Assembly: GCA_002238965.1 (NCBI GenBank)
Contig: MPNJ01000023.1
Coordinates: 1-63,680, forward strand
Reading direction: 5' to 3'
DNA from: Nitrospinae bacterium bin107
Lineage (GTDB): Bacteria > UBA8248
DNA length: 63,680 bases
The notes below the pieces were generated by a model that had not been told where the DNA came from, searched no databases, and was given only the letters and a program-made list of their open reading frames with translations. Both the position numbers and the translations under genes were made by a program. This document shows positions 40,566 to 49,800 of the stretch, one piece after another (positions within the stretch are counted from its first letter, which is position 1; each line of letters begins with the position of its first letter).

Positions 40566-41379
40566 GCCGAGAGATTCCAGAAGCGGAAAATGGTTCCTCG
40601 CCGCGAGTCTGGCGGGCGTTTTCGTTTTGCTCGCTGCAGAGCAGGCGTTCGCGGCTTCGAGCTTTATCGAATGGGGTTTTACGACCAGGGTGTGGGAGCT
40701 TCTGAAGAAGGGGGGCTACACGATGATCCCCCTGGGGCTTTGCTCGGTCATTGCGCTCATGGTGACGCTCGAGCGGCTCATAACTCTCAGGCGAAAGAAA
40801 GTCCTGCCCCATGCACTGGTGAGCGCTTCCGAGAGATATTGGCGCAGCGGAGATTTCGAGGGTGCCTCCAGTGTTTGCGAGCGGTTCGACTCACCGCTGG
40901 CGCGCGTGCTTCAGGCGGGGTTGTCGAGGCGGGGGTTGGGACTCGGCGAGATGGAACGCGCCATGGTCGGCGCGGGCCAGCACGAATCGACCGTCTTGTC
41001 TCGCAACCTCCGTGGTTTGGGGGTCATCGCGAACCTGGCCCCCATGCTGGGCCTGTTCGGTACCGTCGTAGGTATGATTCGCGCGTTCGACGTCATCAGC
41101 CGCGCCGGGACCGGGAACCCGAATCTCGTGGCGGAGGGGATATCCGAAGCGCTTTTGACGACGGCGGCGGGCCTTTTGATAGGCATTCCCGCCCTTGCGG
41201 CGTATCACTTCTTCCGCTCGCGCAGTGGTCGCCTCCTGTTCGAGATGGAATCCATCGCACTGGCGCTTTTACAGAACCTGGCGGCGCAATCCGGAGAACC
41301 CGGCGAGAACACGCATGATGCGCTCCACGACGAGGCGCAGGGCATGGAGAGCTTGAGTCCGCAGCGTGAGGACATGTGA
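40555..41379 (+). CDS. exbB: MotA/TolQ/ExbB proton-channel family protein
   Basis: A 274-aa inner-membrane protein. An N-terminal signal-like segment (WFLAASLAGVFVLLAAEQAFAA) precedes the first channel helix (YTMIPLGLCSVIALMVTLERL), a cytoplasmic loop, and the paired helices LAPMLGLFGTVVGMIRAF and LTTAAGLLIGIPALAAYHFF typical of ExbB/TolQ. GTG 40555 follows CAGGAG and overlaps lipB by 11 bases. With ExbD directly downstream it forms a proton-motive-force-driven engine; no tonB or tolA is nearby, so TonB versus Tol assignment is open. Confidence 0.88.
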   Translation: MFHEPRDSRSGKWFLAASLAGVFVLLAAEQAFAASSFIEWGFTTRVWELLKKGGYTMIPLGLCSVIALMVTLERLITLRRKKVLPHALVSASERYWRSGDFEGASSVCERFDSPLARVLQAGLSRRGLGLGEMERAMVGAGQHESTVLSRNLRGLGVIANLAPMLGLFGTVVGMIRAFDVISRAGTGNPNLVAEGISEALLTTAAGLLIGIPALAAYHFFRSRSGRLLFEMESIALALLQNLAAQSGEPGENTHDALHDEAQGMESLSPQREDM

Positions 41380-41781
41380 ATGCGCTTTCAGGGCGATTCG
41401 GAGGAAGACTACAGCCTCCAGCTCACATCACTCATAGACGTCGTTTTTTTGCTCCTGATCTTTTTCATGGTTTCCACCTCTTTCGTGGATTTCACCCGAA
41501 GACTCGACATCGAACTTCCAGAGGCCAAATCGAGCGCCGAGGTGGTGGAGAAAAAATCGTTTCTCATCGAAGTCGGCGCGGAGAAGCGAATCTCGCTGAA
41601 CGGTAAGACTGTGCTGCTCGATGATCTCGAAAGCCGGTTGAAAGCTGACGTCGCAAGTGGAAAGTTCAAGCCATCTCTCACGATCAAGGCGGACAAGCGT
41701 CTCGATTACGGCTATGTGATCAAGGTGATGGGCCTCATCTCGGAAGCGGGCGTTCGGGACATCTCACTGGCAACGAAATAG
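41380..41781 (+). CDS. exbD: ExbD/TolR family protein
   Basis: A 133-aa single-pass protein. The membrane helix carries the conserved aspartate in TSLIDVVFLLLIFFMVSTSF, followed by a periplasmic domain ending IKVMGLISEAGVRDISLAT, the usual ExbD pattern. ATG 41380 starts directly after the exbB stop. It forms the second channel subunit with ExbB. Confidence 0.93.
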   Translation: MRFQGDSEEDYSLQLTSLIDVVFLLLIFFMVSTSFVDFTRRLDIELPEAKSSAEVVEKKSFLIEVGAEKRISLNGKTVLLDDLESRLKADVASGKFKPSLTIKADKRLDYGYVIKVMGLISEAGVRDISLATK

Positions 41782-41846
41782 CGCGAATACGGGTTTCGGG
41801 CGTGGTGTAAAATCTTCCGCGCCTGCTTTTCAGGTTGGAGAAAAGC

Positions 41847-42509
41847 GTGAATCAAAGGCGGGCCGATTCCACGGTTTCCATGCCGCGTAAGGCCGAATCC
41901 ACCACGCGCGTCCTTCTGCTCAGGCACGGCGCGGCGGAGGGCTCGAAAGAGGGGTTTTTCTACGGCAGCACCGACGCGCCGCTTCTCGCCGAGGGCGAGG
42001 CGCAGGTTCGGGAAGCGGCGGCTCGCGTCAAGGGCTGGCTCATGGAGAGTGAAACGGCCATTTACGCCAGCTCGCTCACCCGCTCCGTAAAAACGGCGGA
42101 AATTCTATCCGAAGCAATGGGGTTGGACCTCAAGCCCGTAATCGTTCCCGATATTTCAGAGCTTCACCTGGGCGATTGGGAAGGGGAGACGCACGCAAGC
42201 CTCAGCAACCAGGAACCAGAGCGTTTGGCCGAACATTACAGGAATTTCGTCAACTCCAAGCCACCCGGCGGCGGGGAATCCGTGGCCGAACTCGCCGGGC
42301 GCGTCTTGCCCGCTTTTCGCGATATCTGTGACCGGGAGAAGGAGAAGAACGTCATCGTCTGCGCGCATGCGGCGGTGAACCGGGTGATCCTGTGCGATGC
42401 GCTGGGCGCTCCGCTCGAGAGCTTTTTCCGGCTGGAGCAGGACTTCGCGGCCTTGAACGTGATCGACCTGCACGAGAACGCGCCCCTCGTCCGCTCGATG
42501 AACATTTAG
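41847..42509 (+). CDS. Histidine phosphatase family protein
   Basis: A 220-aa phosphatase of the phosphoglycerate-mutase-like branch. The phosphohistidine motif is LLLRHGAAEG, followed by YASSLTRSVKTAEIL, ISELHLGDWEGET, GGGESVAEL and the second histidine in VIVCAHAAVNRVIL. GTG 41847 is chosen because TTGGAGA lies at good spacing; TTG 41835 and ATG 41880 are alternatives. Substrates in this branch range from alpha-ribazole phosphate to small phosphates, so none is named. It is 65 bases after exbD on the same strand. Confidence 0.85.
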   Translation: MNQRRADSTVSMPRKAESTTRVLLLRHGAAEGSKEGFFYGSTDAPLLAEGEAQVREAAARVKGWLMESETAIYASSLTRSVKTAEILSEAMGLDLKPVIVPDISELHLGDWEGETHASLSNQEPERLAEHYRNFVNSKPPGGGESVAELAGRVLPAFRDICDREKEKNVIVCAHAAVNRVILCDALGAPLESFFRLEQDFAALNVIDLHENAPLVRSMNI

Positions 42510-42538
42510 CGCGCCGCGCGCCTTCGGTGAGGTAATCC

Positions 42539-42595
42539 TCAAAGACGCTCCTGATTTTCCAATACCCTTGAAAGAGCCGATGTGTCGATGACCAT
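42539..42595 (-). pseudogene. Truncated vapC toxin stub
   Basis: The vapB stop overlaps a new ATG as TGATG, and 18 codons follow: MVIDTSALSRVLENQERL, then TGA. This is the N terminus of a PIN-domain VapC, with the first catalytic aspartate in VIDTSAL, but the remaining 110 or so residues are absent. The downstream sequence runs directly into the 3' end of the convergent phosphatase gene, so a deletion has probably removed the toxin. Confidence 0.75.
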
Positions 42596-42849
42596 CACGC
42601 GGGCAGGCCGCTCTCGTCATACCCGATGATCTCATCGTTGTTTCGCTCGTCACGTCTCGGCAGCCTGGCGCAATACAGAGCGATGCGGTCCAGTTCATCG
42701 GCAAGCGGGGTCCCGCCCTGCATCTTTTCCATCTGCGCCAGCCTCTCCTGTATGGCGCGCTTGACGGCCTTGGCCATGGATTCGCCGGTCAGGCTCGCGA
42801 GCCTTTTCGCCAGCGCATGGGTGTCGGCATCTTTGATATTGAGTTGCAT
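42595..42849 (-). CDS. vapB: VapB-type antitoxin (Rv0623 family)
   Basis: An 84-aa antitoxin. The N-terminal ribbon-helix-helix-like part reads MQLNIKDADTHALAKRLASL and TGESMAKAVKRAIQERL, the typical PSK/Rv0623 pattern, and the C terminus IIGYDESGLPA matches the toxin-binding tail. ATG 42849 has GAGG upstream; an upstream start would add residues outside the family. Its normal partner, VapC, is reduced to an 18-codon stub directly downstream, so the antitoxin is now an orphan. Confidence 0.85.
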   Translation of the reverse strand: MQLNIKDADTHALAKRLASLTGESMAKAVKRAIQERLAQMEKMQGGTPLADELDRIALYCARLPRRDERNNDEIIGYDESGLPA

Positions 42850-42892
42850 TGCTACATCCTCGGTAAATTTACAAAAGGGTGTTGATAACCCT

Positions 42893-43861
42893 TTACTTCC
42901 CCCTGAAGGCATTGATGATCGCGGCGCCCTCCGCGCCTGCGGCCTTGGTCCATTCGGCAGACATGATTTCGCCGATTTTTTCGAGATCGGCGGCGAGTTG
43001 CTTCCCCGGCTTCTCCACGCTCATGCCGCCTGCGGCGAGTTGTTCGAGATAAAAGCCGGTCAACTCGCGCGCCCGCGCCGTTCCTGCCGCTTCAGCCAGC
43101 AACGCCGAGGAGCGCAGGCAGTTTTGGGCGTGTGCATCGAGCGCCTCGAAGGCGCGCTTGTTTGCGAACACGTAGTTACGCGGCAGCCAGGCTTGAGTGT
43201 CATAAAAATGGCTCACGTGTTTCCACTGCTTGAGTTCGTAGCCGGTTGCGCTTGATGAGATATAGGCTTCCACCTTACCGCTTGCCAGTGCGGGTTCGAG
43301 TTCCGCCAGCTCGATGTGCACCGAGGGCATTCCGGCGAGTTCGGCGAAACGCGCCGTCGCGGCGTTGTAGGCGCGGAACTTGATGCCCCGCATGTCGGAG
43401 ACGCCGCCGATCGCGCGCTTGAAGTACATTCCCTGCGGCGGCCAGGGGACGGAGTAGAGCAGCACGAGGTTCTGCGCGGCGAGAATCTTCGTCAGCCGGC
43501 CCTTTGTCGCACGCCAGAGCTTCTCGGATGCCTCGAAAGACGTTGCCAGCAGCGGCACGGAGTCGAACCCGAAGACGGCGTTTTCGTTCTGGTGCGCGCT
43601 CAGCAGGCGCTCGCCGATGGGAGCCTTCCCGTTTTGTACGGCGCGCTTGATCTCGCCGCCCTTGATGAGAGAACCGCCTCCATGCACCACGATCTCGAGT
43701 TTCCCCCCGGTGCATACGCCCACCGCTTTGGCGAACAGCCTGGCGTTTTGCGTGTGGTAGTTGGCGTTCCCGTACGCCGTCGGCATGTTCCATTTTTCCG
43801 CCGCATGGGCCGCGCCCGCCCAAAGAAGCAGGCCCGCGGCCAGTACTGTAAACCGTTTCAT
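42893..43861 (-). CDS. TRAP transporter solute-binding protein, DctP family
   Basis: A 322-aa periplasmic binding protein. The signal peptide MKRFTVLAAGLLLWAGAAHA is clear, and the DctP fold is visible in FAKAVGVCTGGKLEIVVHGGG, SDMRGIKFRAYN with the conserved arginine that pairs with the carboxylate of the ligand, and ASGKVEAYISSS. ATG 43861 has GGGAG upstream. No dctQ or dctM membrane gene is adjacent, so it either serves a transporter encoded elsewhere or a TRAP-independent sensor. The ligand is probably an organic acid. Confidence 0.88.
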   Translation of the reverse strand: MKRFTVLAAGLLLWAGAAHAAEKWNMPTAYGNANYHTQNARLFAKAVGVCTGGKLEIVVHGGGSLIKGGEIKRAVQNGKAPIGERLLSAHQNENAVFGFDSVPLLATSFEASEKLWRATKGRLTKILAAQNLVLLYSVPWPPQGMYFKRAIGGVSDMRGIKFRAYNAATARFAELAGMPSVHIELAELEPALASGKVEAYISSSATGYELKQWKHVSHFYDTQAWLPRNYVFANKRAFEALDAHAQNCLRSSALLAEAAGTARARELTGFYLEQLAAGGMSVEKPGKQLAADLEKIGEIMSAEWTKAAGAEGAAIINAFRGK

Positions 43862-43982
43862 GCTCGATTCTCCCGTGATGTATACGCTTTCACTTGAAGT
43901 AACGATATTGGAAATACCAGTAGTTATTCTATACTACAATCGTTCTCAGAGGACCCTCATTTTCTCTCTCTCGGAGGGTCCC

Positions 43983-45281
43983 GTGCTACTCATCGAGAAA
44001 ATCAGGCAAAAACGGATTCTCGCATGCGTGATGGGTTTGGGGTACGTCGGGCTCCCGCTCGCGCTGGAATTCGTTCGCGCGGGCTACCGTGTTATCGGGT
44101 TGGACGCGGACCCCCGGCTCGTTCGCGATCTGCGAGTGGCGAAGAGTCATATTATGGATGTTTCTTCTGAATCACTGGCCGAGGCATTGGGGACGAATCG
44201 GCTCGAGTTCGCCTGCGATCACCGGCTCCTTGCGGAAGTGGACACCATCAGCATTTGCGTTCCCACGCCGTTGGGCAAGACCGGAGACCCGGATCTGTCC
44301 TTCGTGCAAACAGCGGTCGAGAGCATCAAGCGACATCGGAGACGGGGACAGCTCTGCGTGCTCGAGAGCACCGCCTATCCGGGGGCGACCGAGGAAATCG
44401 TACTGCCCGTTTTGTCAGAAGGCGGCTGGCGGGCGGGAGTGGAGTTTCACCTCGCGTTCTCGCCCGAACGCGTGGATCCCGGAAATGAGCGCTATACAAC
44501 AAGAAACATACCGAAAATCGTGGGTGGCGTGACACCGAAGTGCGCCGATTGCGCCTGCGCCTTGTATGAGGGTGCTGTCGATCGGATTGTAAGGGTCGCT
44601 TCGCCCCGGGTCGCGGAGATGGTGAAACTTCTCGAAAACACATTTCGCAGCGTCAACATCGCCCTGGTGAACGAAGTGGCGAAGATGTGCCACACGCTTG
44701 ACCTGGATGTCTGGGAGGTGATCGAGGCGGCGAGAACCAAGCCTTTCGGTTTCATGCCCTTCTATCCCGGGCCGGGACTCGGCGGTCATTGCCTTCCTGT
44801 GGACCCTGTTTATCTGTCCTGGAAGGCGCGGCAGGCGGGATTCGAGGCGAGGTTCATCGAACTGGCCGATGCGGTGAACAAATCGATGCCTCGTTTTGTC
44901 GTGGAGCTCACGTCCAGAGTCCTGAAAGAGACGGGCAAGACGCTGGAGGGTGCGAGGATTCTGCTGGCGGGGGTTGCGTACAAGGCGGACGTGTCCGACA
45001 TCAGAGAGAGTCCCGCCCTCGACGTCTGGCCCATTTTGGAGAGCCACGGGGCGAGTGTATTTTATTCAGACCCCCATGTACCGGAAATCGACGCTCCCCC
45101 GATAAGGGCGCATTCACAGTCCATCAGCGCTGAAGCGCTGCGTGAATACGATTGCGTTATCGTGCTCGCGAACCACAAGTCACTGGATAGAGGGTGCATC
45201 CACGCCCATACGAACTGCATCGTGGATACGCGCAACGCCTTTGCAGAATTCGGGCAAAACACCCGATTGTTCAAACTATGA
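43983..45281 (+). CDS. UDP-N-acetylhexosamine (nucleotide-sugar) 6-dehydrogenase
   Basis: A 432-aa nucleotide-sugar dehydrogenase. The NAD fold starts VMGLGYVGLPLALEF, the central domain has PERVDPGN, and the catalytic cysteine lies in PGLGGHCLPVDPVYL. The RTKPFGFMPFYPGPGLGGHC block resembles WbpA/TviB-type UDP-N-acetylglucosamine or -galactosamine dehydrogenases more than UDP-glucose dehydrogenases, and uronic acid sugars for surface polysaccharide are the likely product. GTG 43983 follows GGAGGG; the longer open frame upstream overlaps the divergent dctP gene. It stands alone, with no glycosyltransferase nearby. Confidence 0.87.
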   Translation: MLLIEKIRQKRILACVMGLGYVGLPLALEFVRAGYRVIGLDADPRLVRDLRVAKSHIMDVSSESLAEALGTNRLEFACDHRLLAEVDTISICVPTPLGKTGDPDLSFVQTAVESIKRHRRRGQLCVLESTAYPGATEEIVLPVLSEGGWRAGVEFHLAFSPERVDPGNERYTTRNIPKIVGGVTPKCADCACALYEGAVDRIVRVASPRVAEMVKLLENTFRSVNIALVNEVAKMCHTLDLDVWEVIEAARTKPFGFMPFYPGPGLGGHCLPVDPVYLSWKARQAGFEARFIELADAVNKSMPRFVVELTSRVLKETGKTLEGARILLAGVAYKADVSDIRESPALDVWPILESHGASVFYSDPHVPEIDAPPIRAHSQSISAEALREYDCVIVLANHKSLDRGCIHAHTNCIVDTRNAFAEFGQNTRLFKL

Positions 45282-45394
45282 TGCGCTTTTCTTCAAGCGA
45301 GGACCTCGCATGTAAGCGCTGGAGGTGTTTAGCCCGTTAAACAACAATAAGATGTGTGGTGTGACACCTTCTCTGAAAATTCCGCCCGAGGCGG

Positions 45395-45424
45395 TTGACA
45401 TCGCCCGGCCATCTGGGGTTTATA
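45395..45424 (+). promoter_or_regulatory. Predicted promoter of rplM-rpsI
   Basis: TTGACA at 45395-45400 is a perfect -35; TTTATA at 45419-45424 (18-base spacing) or TATATA at 45421-45426 (20-base) would be the -10. It lies about 60 bases before rplM. Confidence 0.5.
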
Positions 45425-45482
45425 TACACCTTCGTCTTCTCCCGAGAAGATAATTTATGAGTCGAAGAAGAGAAGAGAACCA

Positions 45483-45932
45483 ATGAGAATGTATCGAAAG
45501 ACAGTCAGCCTCACGAAAGAGCAGGCCAGCGCCCAGCGCGGCTGGGTGCTTGTGGATGCGAAGGATCAGACCTTGGGGCGTCTTAGTACGCGTGTGGCGA
45601 CGCTGCTGCGCGGAAAACACAAGCCGGACTGGACGCCCCATGTCGACAATGGCGATTATGTTGTCGTCATCAATGCGGAGCGCATCGTTCTCACTGGACG
45701 CAAACTTTCGGACAAAAAGTATTACCGCCACTCCGGCTACCCTGGTCATCTCAAAGAAGTGAATGCGGGACGCATGCTGGAAACACATCCCGAGCGCGTG
45801 ATAGAACACGCTGTGCGGGGCATGTTGCCAAAAAACAAGTTGGGGCGCGCTTTGCTGCAAAAACTCAAAGTGTACGCGGGCGACAAGCACCCGCATGAGG
45901 CGCAACAACCCGAAGCGATTCAGTTGGACTGA
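45483..45932 (+). CDS. rplM: 50S ribosomal protein L13
   Basis: A 149-aa L13. Diagnostic blocks: [44 protein letters not shown] and [16 protein letters not shown] 45483 follows GAAGAGAAGAG; ATG 45489 is a possible alternative start. It precedes rpsI by 25 bases, the near-universal L13-S9 pair, and the two end at a strong terminator. Confidence 0.97.
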   Translation: MRMYRKTVSLTKEQASAQRGWVLVDAKDQTLGRLSTRVATLLRGKHKPDWTPHVDNGDYVVVINAERIVLTGRKLSDKKYYRHSGYPGHLKEVNAGRMLETHPERVIEHAVRGMLPKNKLGRALLQKLKVYAGDKHPHEAQQPEAIQLD

Positions 45933-45957
45933 ACTCCAAGAGGTTTTTGAATTCGAT

Positions 45958-46353
45958 ATGGCTACGATACCGAAGCACTACGCCACGGGAAAACGCAAAA
46001 CGGCCGTTGCGCGCGTCTGGCTAGAACCGGGCGACGGCAGAATTCTGGTCAACAACACGCCGGCGGACGAGTATTTCCTCCGCGACACCTCACTCATGGT
46101 GATCAAGCAGCCCTTCGAGCTTACCGAGACGTGGGGCAGCTACGACGTGCGGGCTACCGTGAAGGGCGGTGGTCTCACCGGTCAGGCGGGCGCCGTTCGT
46201 CACGGCATTTCCAAGGCCCTGCTCAGCGTGGACCCCGCGTTTCGGACGATTCTCAAAAAAGCGGGTCTCATCACGCGTGATTCCCGTGTCAAAGAGCGTA
46301 AAAAATACGGCTTGAAAGGCGCGCGCAAGAGCTTCCAGTTCTCCAAGCGCTAA
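45958..46353 (+). CDS. rpsI: 30S ribosomal protein S9
   Basis: A 131-aa S9. The N terminus shows [18 protein letters not shown], the centre [19 protein letters not shown], and the C terminus [17 protein letters not shown], whose basic tail reaches the decoding centre. ATG 45958 gives the canonical length; the upstream open frame overlaps rplM. Confidence 0.97.
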   Translation: MATIPKHYATGKRKTAVARVWLEPGDGRILVNNTPADEYFLRDTSLMVIKQPFELTETWGSYDVRATVKGGGLTGQAGAVRHGISKALLSVDPAFRTILKKAGLITRDSRVKERKKYGLKGARKSFQFSKR

Positions 46354-46373
46354 CCACAGTGGTGGTCGATTCG

Positions 46374-46401
46374 GGGGCTGGCTTTGCCGGCCCCTTTTTT
46401 T
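46374..46401 (+). terminator. Rho-independent terminator of rplM-rpsI
   Basis: GGGGCTGGC and GCCGGCCCC form a 9-bp stem (one G-T pair) with a TTT loop, followed by seven T. It separates the ribosomal pair from argC. Confidence 0.9.
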
Positions 46402-46482
46402 GTGCGAAAAAATGAATTGTGGTGGAAACTTGCTCTGATGAGGGTCTGATGCGAATCGCTGAGGATTCTGGGGGATAAGGAG

Positions 46483-47520
46483 ATGCCTAAAATCGCCGTG
46501 GTCGGAGCTACGGGATATACGGGTTTTGAGTTGTTAAGGCTCCTCGGGTCGCACGGGGGTGTGGAAGTGGTGGCCCTCACGTCCGAAACCTATGCCGGCA
46601 AGAGAGTGGATGAGGTGTTTCCCGCTCTCTCTTCTGTCCATGGCGGCACACTCGTGAAGTTCGAACTCGCCGTCTGTGAGGGAGTCGACATCGTATTCTG
46701 CTGCCTGCCCCACCGGGTGGCGATGAACACCGTGCCCTCCTTGCTGGAGGCCGGGCATCGTGTGGTGGATTTTTCCGCTGATTACCGCTTGCGGGATTTC
46801 GGCGTTTATGAAGCCTGGTACAAGACGAAACACACTTCGCCGGAGAGGATAGCGGACGCCGTCTACGGGGTGCCCGAGCTGTATCGCGAAGAGATAACAA
46901 AAGCGCGCCTCGTTGCGAACCCGGGTTGCTACCCCACGGGTGCGATTCTGGCCCTGACCCCGCTTTTGAGGGCGGGACTCATCAAGCCGGACTCCATCAT
47001 CGTGGATGCGAAATCTGGCGTATCAGGCGCGGGAAGAAAAGCGGACTTGAGCCTCCAGTTCAGCGAAGTGAACGAGGGCTTCAAGGCCTATGGCGTGGGG
47101 ACCCATCGTCATACGCCCGAAATTGAGCAGGAGTTGTCCGCCGCTCTCGGGGAGGCGGTGCAGGTTTCTTTCACTCCGCATCTGGCGCCCATGACCCGGG
47201 GTATTCTCTCGACCATCTACGCCGAGGGGGAGGGAGGCGCCGACGCCTCGTCGGTCCGGGCGGCGCTGCGCGACGCCTATGCGGACGAGCCGTTCATCCG
47301 CCTGATGCCCGAGGGCGCGTTTCCCAACGTGACGCAGGTGGCTGGCTCGAACTACGTGGACATCGGTCTGACGCACGATGAGCGCACCTCGCGCTTCATC
47401 ATTGTCGCGGCGATTGACAATCTGGTGAAAGGCGCTTCGGGAGCGGCGGTGCAGAACATGAACCTGATGCTGGGGCTTCCCGAGACGCAAGGTCTCCTGC
47501 ACCCGGGGTTCTGGATGTAA
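46483..47520 (+). CDS. argC: N-acetyl-gamma-glutamyl-phosphate reductase
   Basis: A 345-aa ArgC, the third step of arginine synthesis. It begins KIAVVGATGYTGFELLRLL, carries the catalytic cysteine in ANPGCYPTGAIL, and has SGVSGAGRK and the histidine in GTHRHTPEIEQ. ATG 46483 is preceded by GGATAAGGAG. argJ follows 17 bases later, so they are one operon; no other arg gene is adjacent. Confidence 0.95.
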   Translation: MPKIAVVGATGYTGFELLRLLGSHGGVEVVALTSETYAGKRVDEVFPALSSVHGGTLVKFELAVCEGVDIVFCCLPHRVAMNTVPSLLEAGHRVVDFSADYRLRDFGVYEAWYKTKHTSPERIADAVYGVPELYREEITKARLVANPGCYPTGAILALTPLLRAGLIKPDSIIVDAKSGVSGAGRKADLSLQFSEVNEGFKAYGVGTHRHTPEIEQELSAALGEAVQVSFTPHLAPMTRGILSTIYAEGEGGADASSVRAALRDAYADEPFIRLMPEGAFPNVTQVAGSNYVDIGLTHDERTSRFIIVAAIDNLVKGASGAAVQNMNLMLGLPETQGLLHPGFWM

Positions 47521-47537
47521 GCGAATAAGAAGGGGTC

Positions 47538-48758
47538 TTGAAAGTGAGTGAAAAGGAATTCATTCAGGCGATTGAGGGTGGTGTTTGCGCAGCCGAGGGA
47601 GTCCGCGCCGCCTCGGTGACGGCGGGCATCAAGTATTCCGGTAATCCGGATATGGTGCTGCTCGTTTTCGACCCCCCGGCCACTGCTGCGGGCGTCTACA
47701 CCCGGAACAAGGTGTGCGCCGCTCCCGTCACCCTGTGCAGGGAGCGGATCGGGAAGTCGCCATTGCGGGCGTTCCTCGTCAACAGCGGCAACGCAAACGC
47801 CTGTACGGGCGAGCAGGGCTATCGAGACGCCGTGAGCCTTTGCGGCGAAGTGGCGGAAGCGCTCGACTGCCCGGAAGCGCAGGTCGCCATGTCCTCTACC
47901 GGACTCATCGGCGCTCCGCTCCCGGTTGAACTCATGAAGGCCCAAATCGCCAACCTGGTGTCCGGCCTTTCCTCGGAGGGCGGCCACGAGGCGGCGGTGG
48001 GCATCATGACGACCGACACGCGGCCCAAGGAGTACGCCGTTGAGGTCAGCACCCCGGAGGGTGTTTACCGGATTGGCGGCATCACCAAGGGGGCCGGCAT
48101 GATCGCCCCCAATATGGCGACTATGCTCGCTTACGTCGGCACCGACGCCGTGGTTGCGCAAGCCGATCTCCAGGCCATCCTGCGGGCTGTTGTGCGCAAG
48201 ACGTTCAACTGCGTGACGATTGACGGCGACACGTCGACGAACGACACGGTGATCCTGGCCGCCACGGGCGCATCCGGCGTGGCGCTTGAGACGGCGGAAG
48301 CGCTGACGCGGTTCGAGGAAGGGCTTTACTGGGTGTGCAAGGAGTTGGCCCTGGCCATTGTTCGGGATGGCGAGGGAGTGAACAAGGTAGTGGAGGTGAA
48401 AATCACGGGCGCGGCCAGCGAGGAGCAGGCGCATATGGCCGCGAAGTCGGTTTCGGAAAGCCTGCTGGTCAAGACAGCCATTCATGGCGAGATGCCCAAC
48501 TGGGGCCGGATGTTCGCGGCGGCCGGCTATAGCGGCGCGGACGTGGCGCCCGAGAAGATGTCGCTCAGAATCGAGAATGTAGAAGTAATGCGCGACGGCG
48601 CGCCTGTCCCGGGCTGGGCGGAAACCCTGGCTCCCTTGCTCAAGCAGCCCGAATACGGCCTCGAACTGGGCTTGGGCATCGGTGATGCGGAGGCTGTGTT
48701 CTGGACGACGGATTTGAGTGCGGAATATGTACGGTTCAACGCGGACTACAAGACGTGA
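47538..48758 (+). CDS. argJ: Bifunctional ornithine acetyltransferase/N-acetylglutamate synthase
   Basis: A 406-aa ArgJ. Self-cleavage at the Ala-Thr bond is expected at MIAPNMATMLAYVGTD near residue 190; other blocks are LVNSGNANACTG, VAMSSTGLIG and DGDTSTNDTV. It recycles the acetyl group from acetylornithine to glutamate and may also use acetyl-CoA. TTG 47538 is adopted; GTG 47544 has an AAGGGG site at better spacing and is an equal candidate. Confidence 0.95.
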   Translation: MKVSEKEFIQAIEGGVCAAEGVRAASVTAGIKYSGNPDMVLLVFDPPATAAGVYTRNKVCAAPVTLCRERIGKSPLRAFLVNSGNANACTGEQGYRDAVSLCGEVAEALDCPEAQVAMSSTGLIGAPLPVELMKAQIANLVSGLSSEGGHEAAVGIMTTDTRPKEYAVEVSTPEGVYRIGGITKGAGMIAPNMATMLAYVGTDAVVAQADLQAILRAVVRKTFNCVTIDGDTSTNDTVILAATGASGVALETAEALTRFEEGLYWVCKELALAIVRDGEGVNKVVEVKITGAASEEQAHMAAKSVSESLLVKTAIHGEMPNWGRMFAAAGYSGADVAPEKMSLRIENVEVMRDGAPVPGWAETLAPLLKQPEYGLELGLGIGDAEAVFWTTDLSAEYVRFNADYKT

Positions 48759-48796
48759 ACGCTTTTGATTCGCAGACTTGAATCGTCGGTGTTCTT

Positions 48797-48958
48797 ATGA
48801 GACATTCCATGCGCCGAACGGTGGCGGACGCCGTGGTGGCGGAGCTGTTCGGCGAATTACTCAAACAAAATCAATTGCTTGAAAATTCGGTCTCATCCGC
48901 CAAGAGGCTGGCAGGGCCCCCCTCGATGAAAGGCGGGGCAAAAGGAGTGTTCCCTTGA
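48797..48958 (+). CDS. Small upstream ORF overlapping the rpsB start (tentative)
   Basis: A 53-codon frame from ATG 48797 whose TGA overlaps the TTG start of rpsB (TTGA), so translating ribosomes would finish exactly where rpsB begins. The product (begins [19 protein letters not shown]) has an amphipathic first half; no family is recognised. The ribosome binding site is poor. It could be a leader peptide coupling translation to rpsB or a chance frame. Confidence 0.3.
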   Translation: MRHSMRRTVADAVVAELFGELLKQNQLLENSVSSAKRLAGPPSMKGGAKGVFP

Positions 48959-49752
48959 CCCCGATTACATTGCGCGAATTGCTGGAAGCCGGCGCCCACT
49001 TCGGGCACCAGACCACCCGATGGAACCCCAAGATGCGCCCTTATATTTTCGGTGCGCGAAACGGGATTTACATCATCGACCTACAAAAAACCCTCAAGTT
49101 GTTCAACGCCGTCCGGGAGGTGATTCGCGATATTGCGGCGAAGGGTGGCAAAGTGCTTTTTGTGGGAACGAAACAACAGGCCCAGGAAATCGTGATGGAA
49201 GAGGCTCGGAACGTTGGGATGCCTTACGTCACCCAACGCTGGCTCGGCGGGACGCTCACGAATTTCCAGACAATTAAAAACTCCATCGCGCGTCTTCTGG
49301 ATCTGGAGACGATGAAGAACGACGGCACCTTCGAGCTTCTGGCGAAAAAAGAGGCCGTCAGGCGCGAGAAGGACATGGCGCGGCTTGAGAAGTTTCTGGG
49401 CGGAATTAAGCATATGGACAAGCTGCCGCAGGCCATGTTCGTCATCGATACGAGCCATGAATACAACGCAATCCGAGAGGCCAAGAAGCTTGGTATTCCC
49501 GTCATCGCAGTAGTGGACACGAATTCCGACCCTGATGGTGTGGATTACATATTGCCGGGAAATGACGACGCCTTACGCTCGATTCGCTTCTTCGTGTCGC
49601 AGGTGGCGGAGGCCATTGCCGAGGGAGTCACCGTGCGCAAGGAGACTGGGGCCGAGGACGTCGAAGCCGTCGTCGCATCGGGCGACTCGGTGGCGGCGGA
49701 GATGATGGCGGCCGCCGCATCGGGCAGTGGGGAAACAAAAGCGGAGAAATAA
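48955..49752 (+). CDS. rpsB: 30S ribosomal protein S2
   Basis: A 265-aa S2. Family blocks: [46 protein letters not shown] and [18 protein letters not shown]. The start TTG 48955 has AAAAGGAG upstream at good spacing. It leads the rpsB-tsf-pyrH-frr-uppS-cdsA-dxr cluster. The C-terminal 40 residues are an Ala/Glu-rich extension, common in several phyla. Confidence 0.96.
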   Translation: MTPITLRELLEAGAHFGHQTTRWNPKMRPYIFGARNGIYIIDLQKTLKLFNAVREVIRDIAAKGGKVLFVGTKQQAQEIVMEEARNVGMPYVTQRWLGGTLTNFQTIKNSIARLLDLETMKNDGTFELLAKKEAVRREKDMARLEKFLGGIKHMDKLPQAMFVIDTSHEYNAIREAKKLGIPVIAVVDTNSDPDGVDYILPGNDDALRSIRFFVSQVAEAIAEGVTVRKETGAEDVEAVVASGDSVAAEMMAAAASGSGETKAEK

Positions 49753-49800
49753 CCATAGTATTTTAGCGATAGCCGGATTACATGAGGAGAGGTGCAGGGC

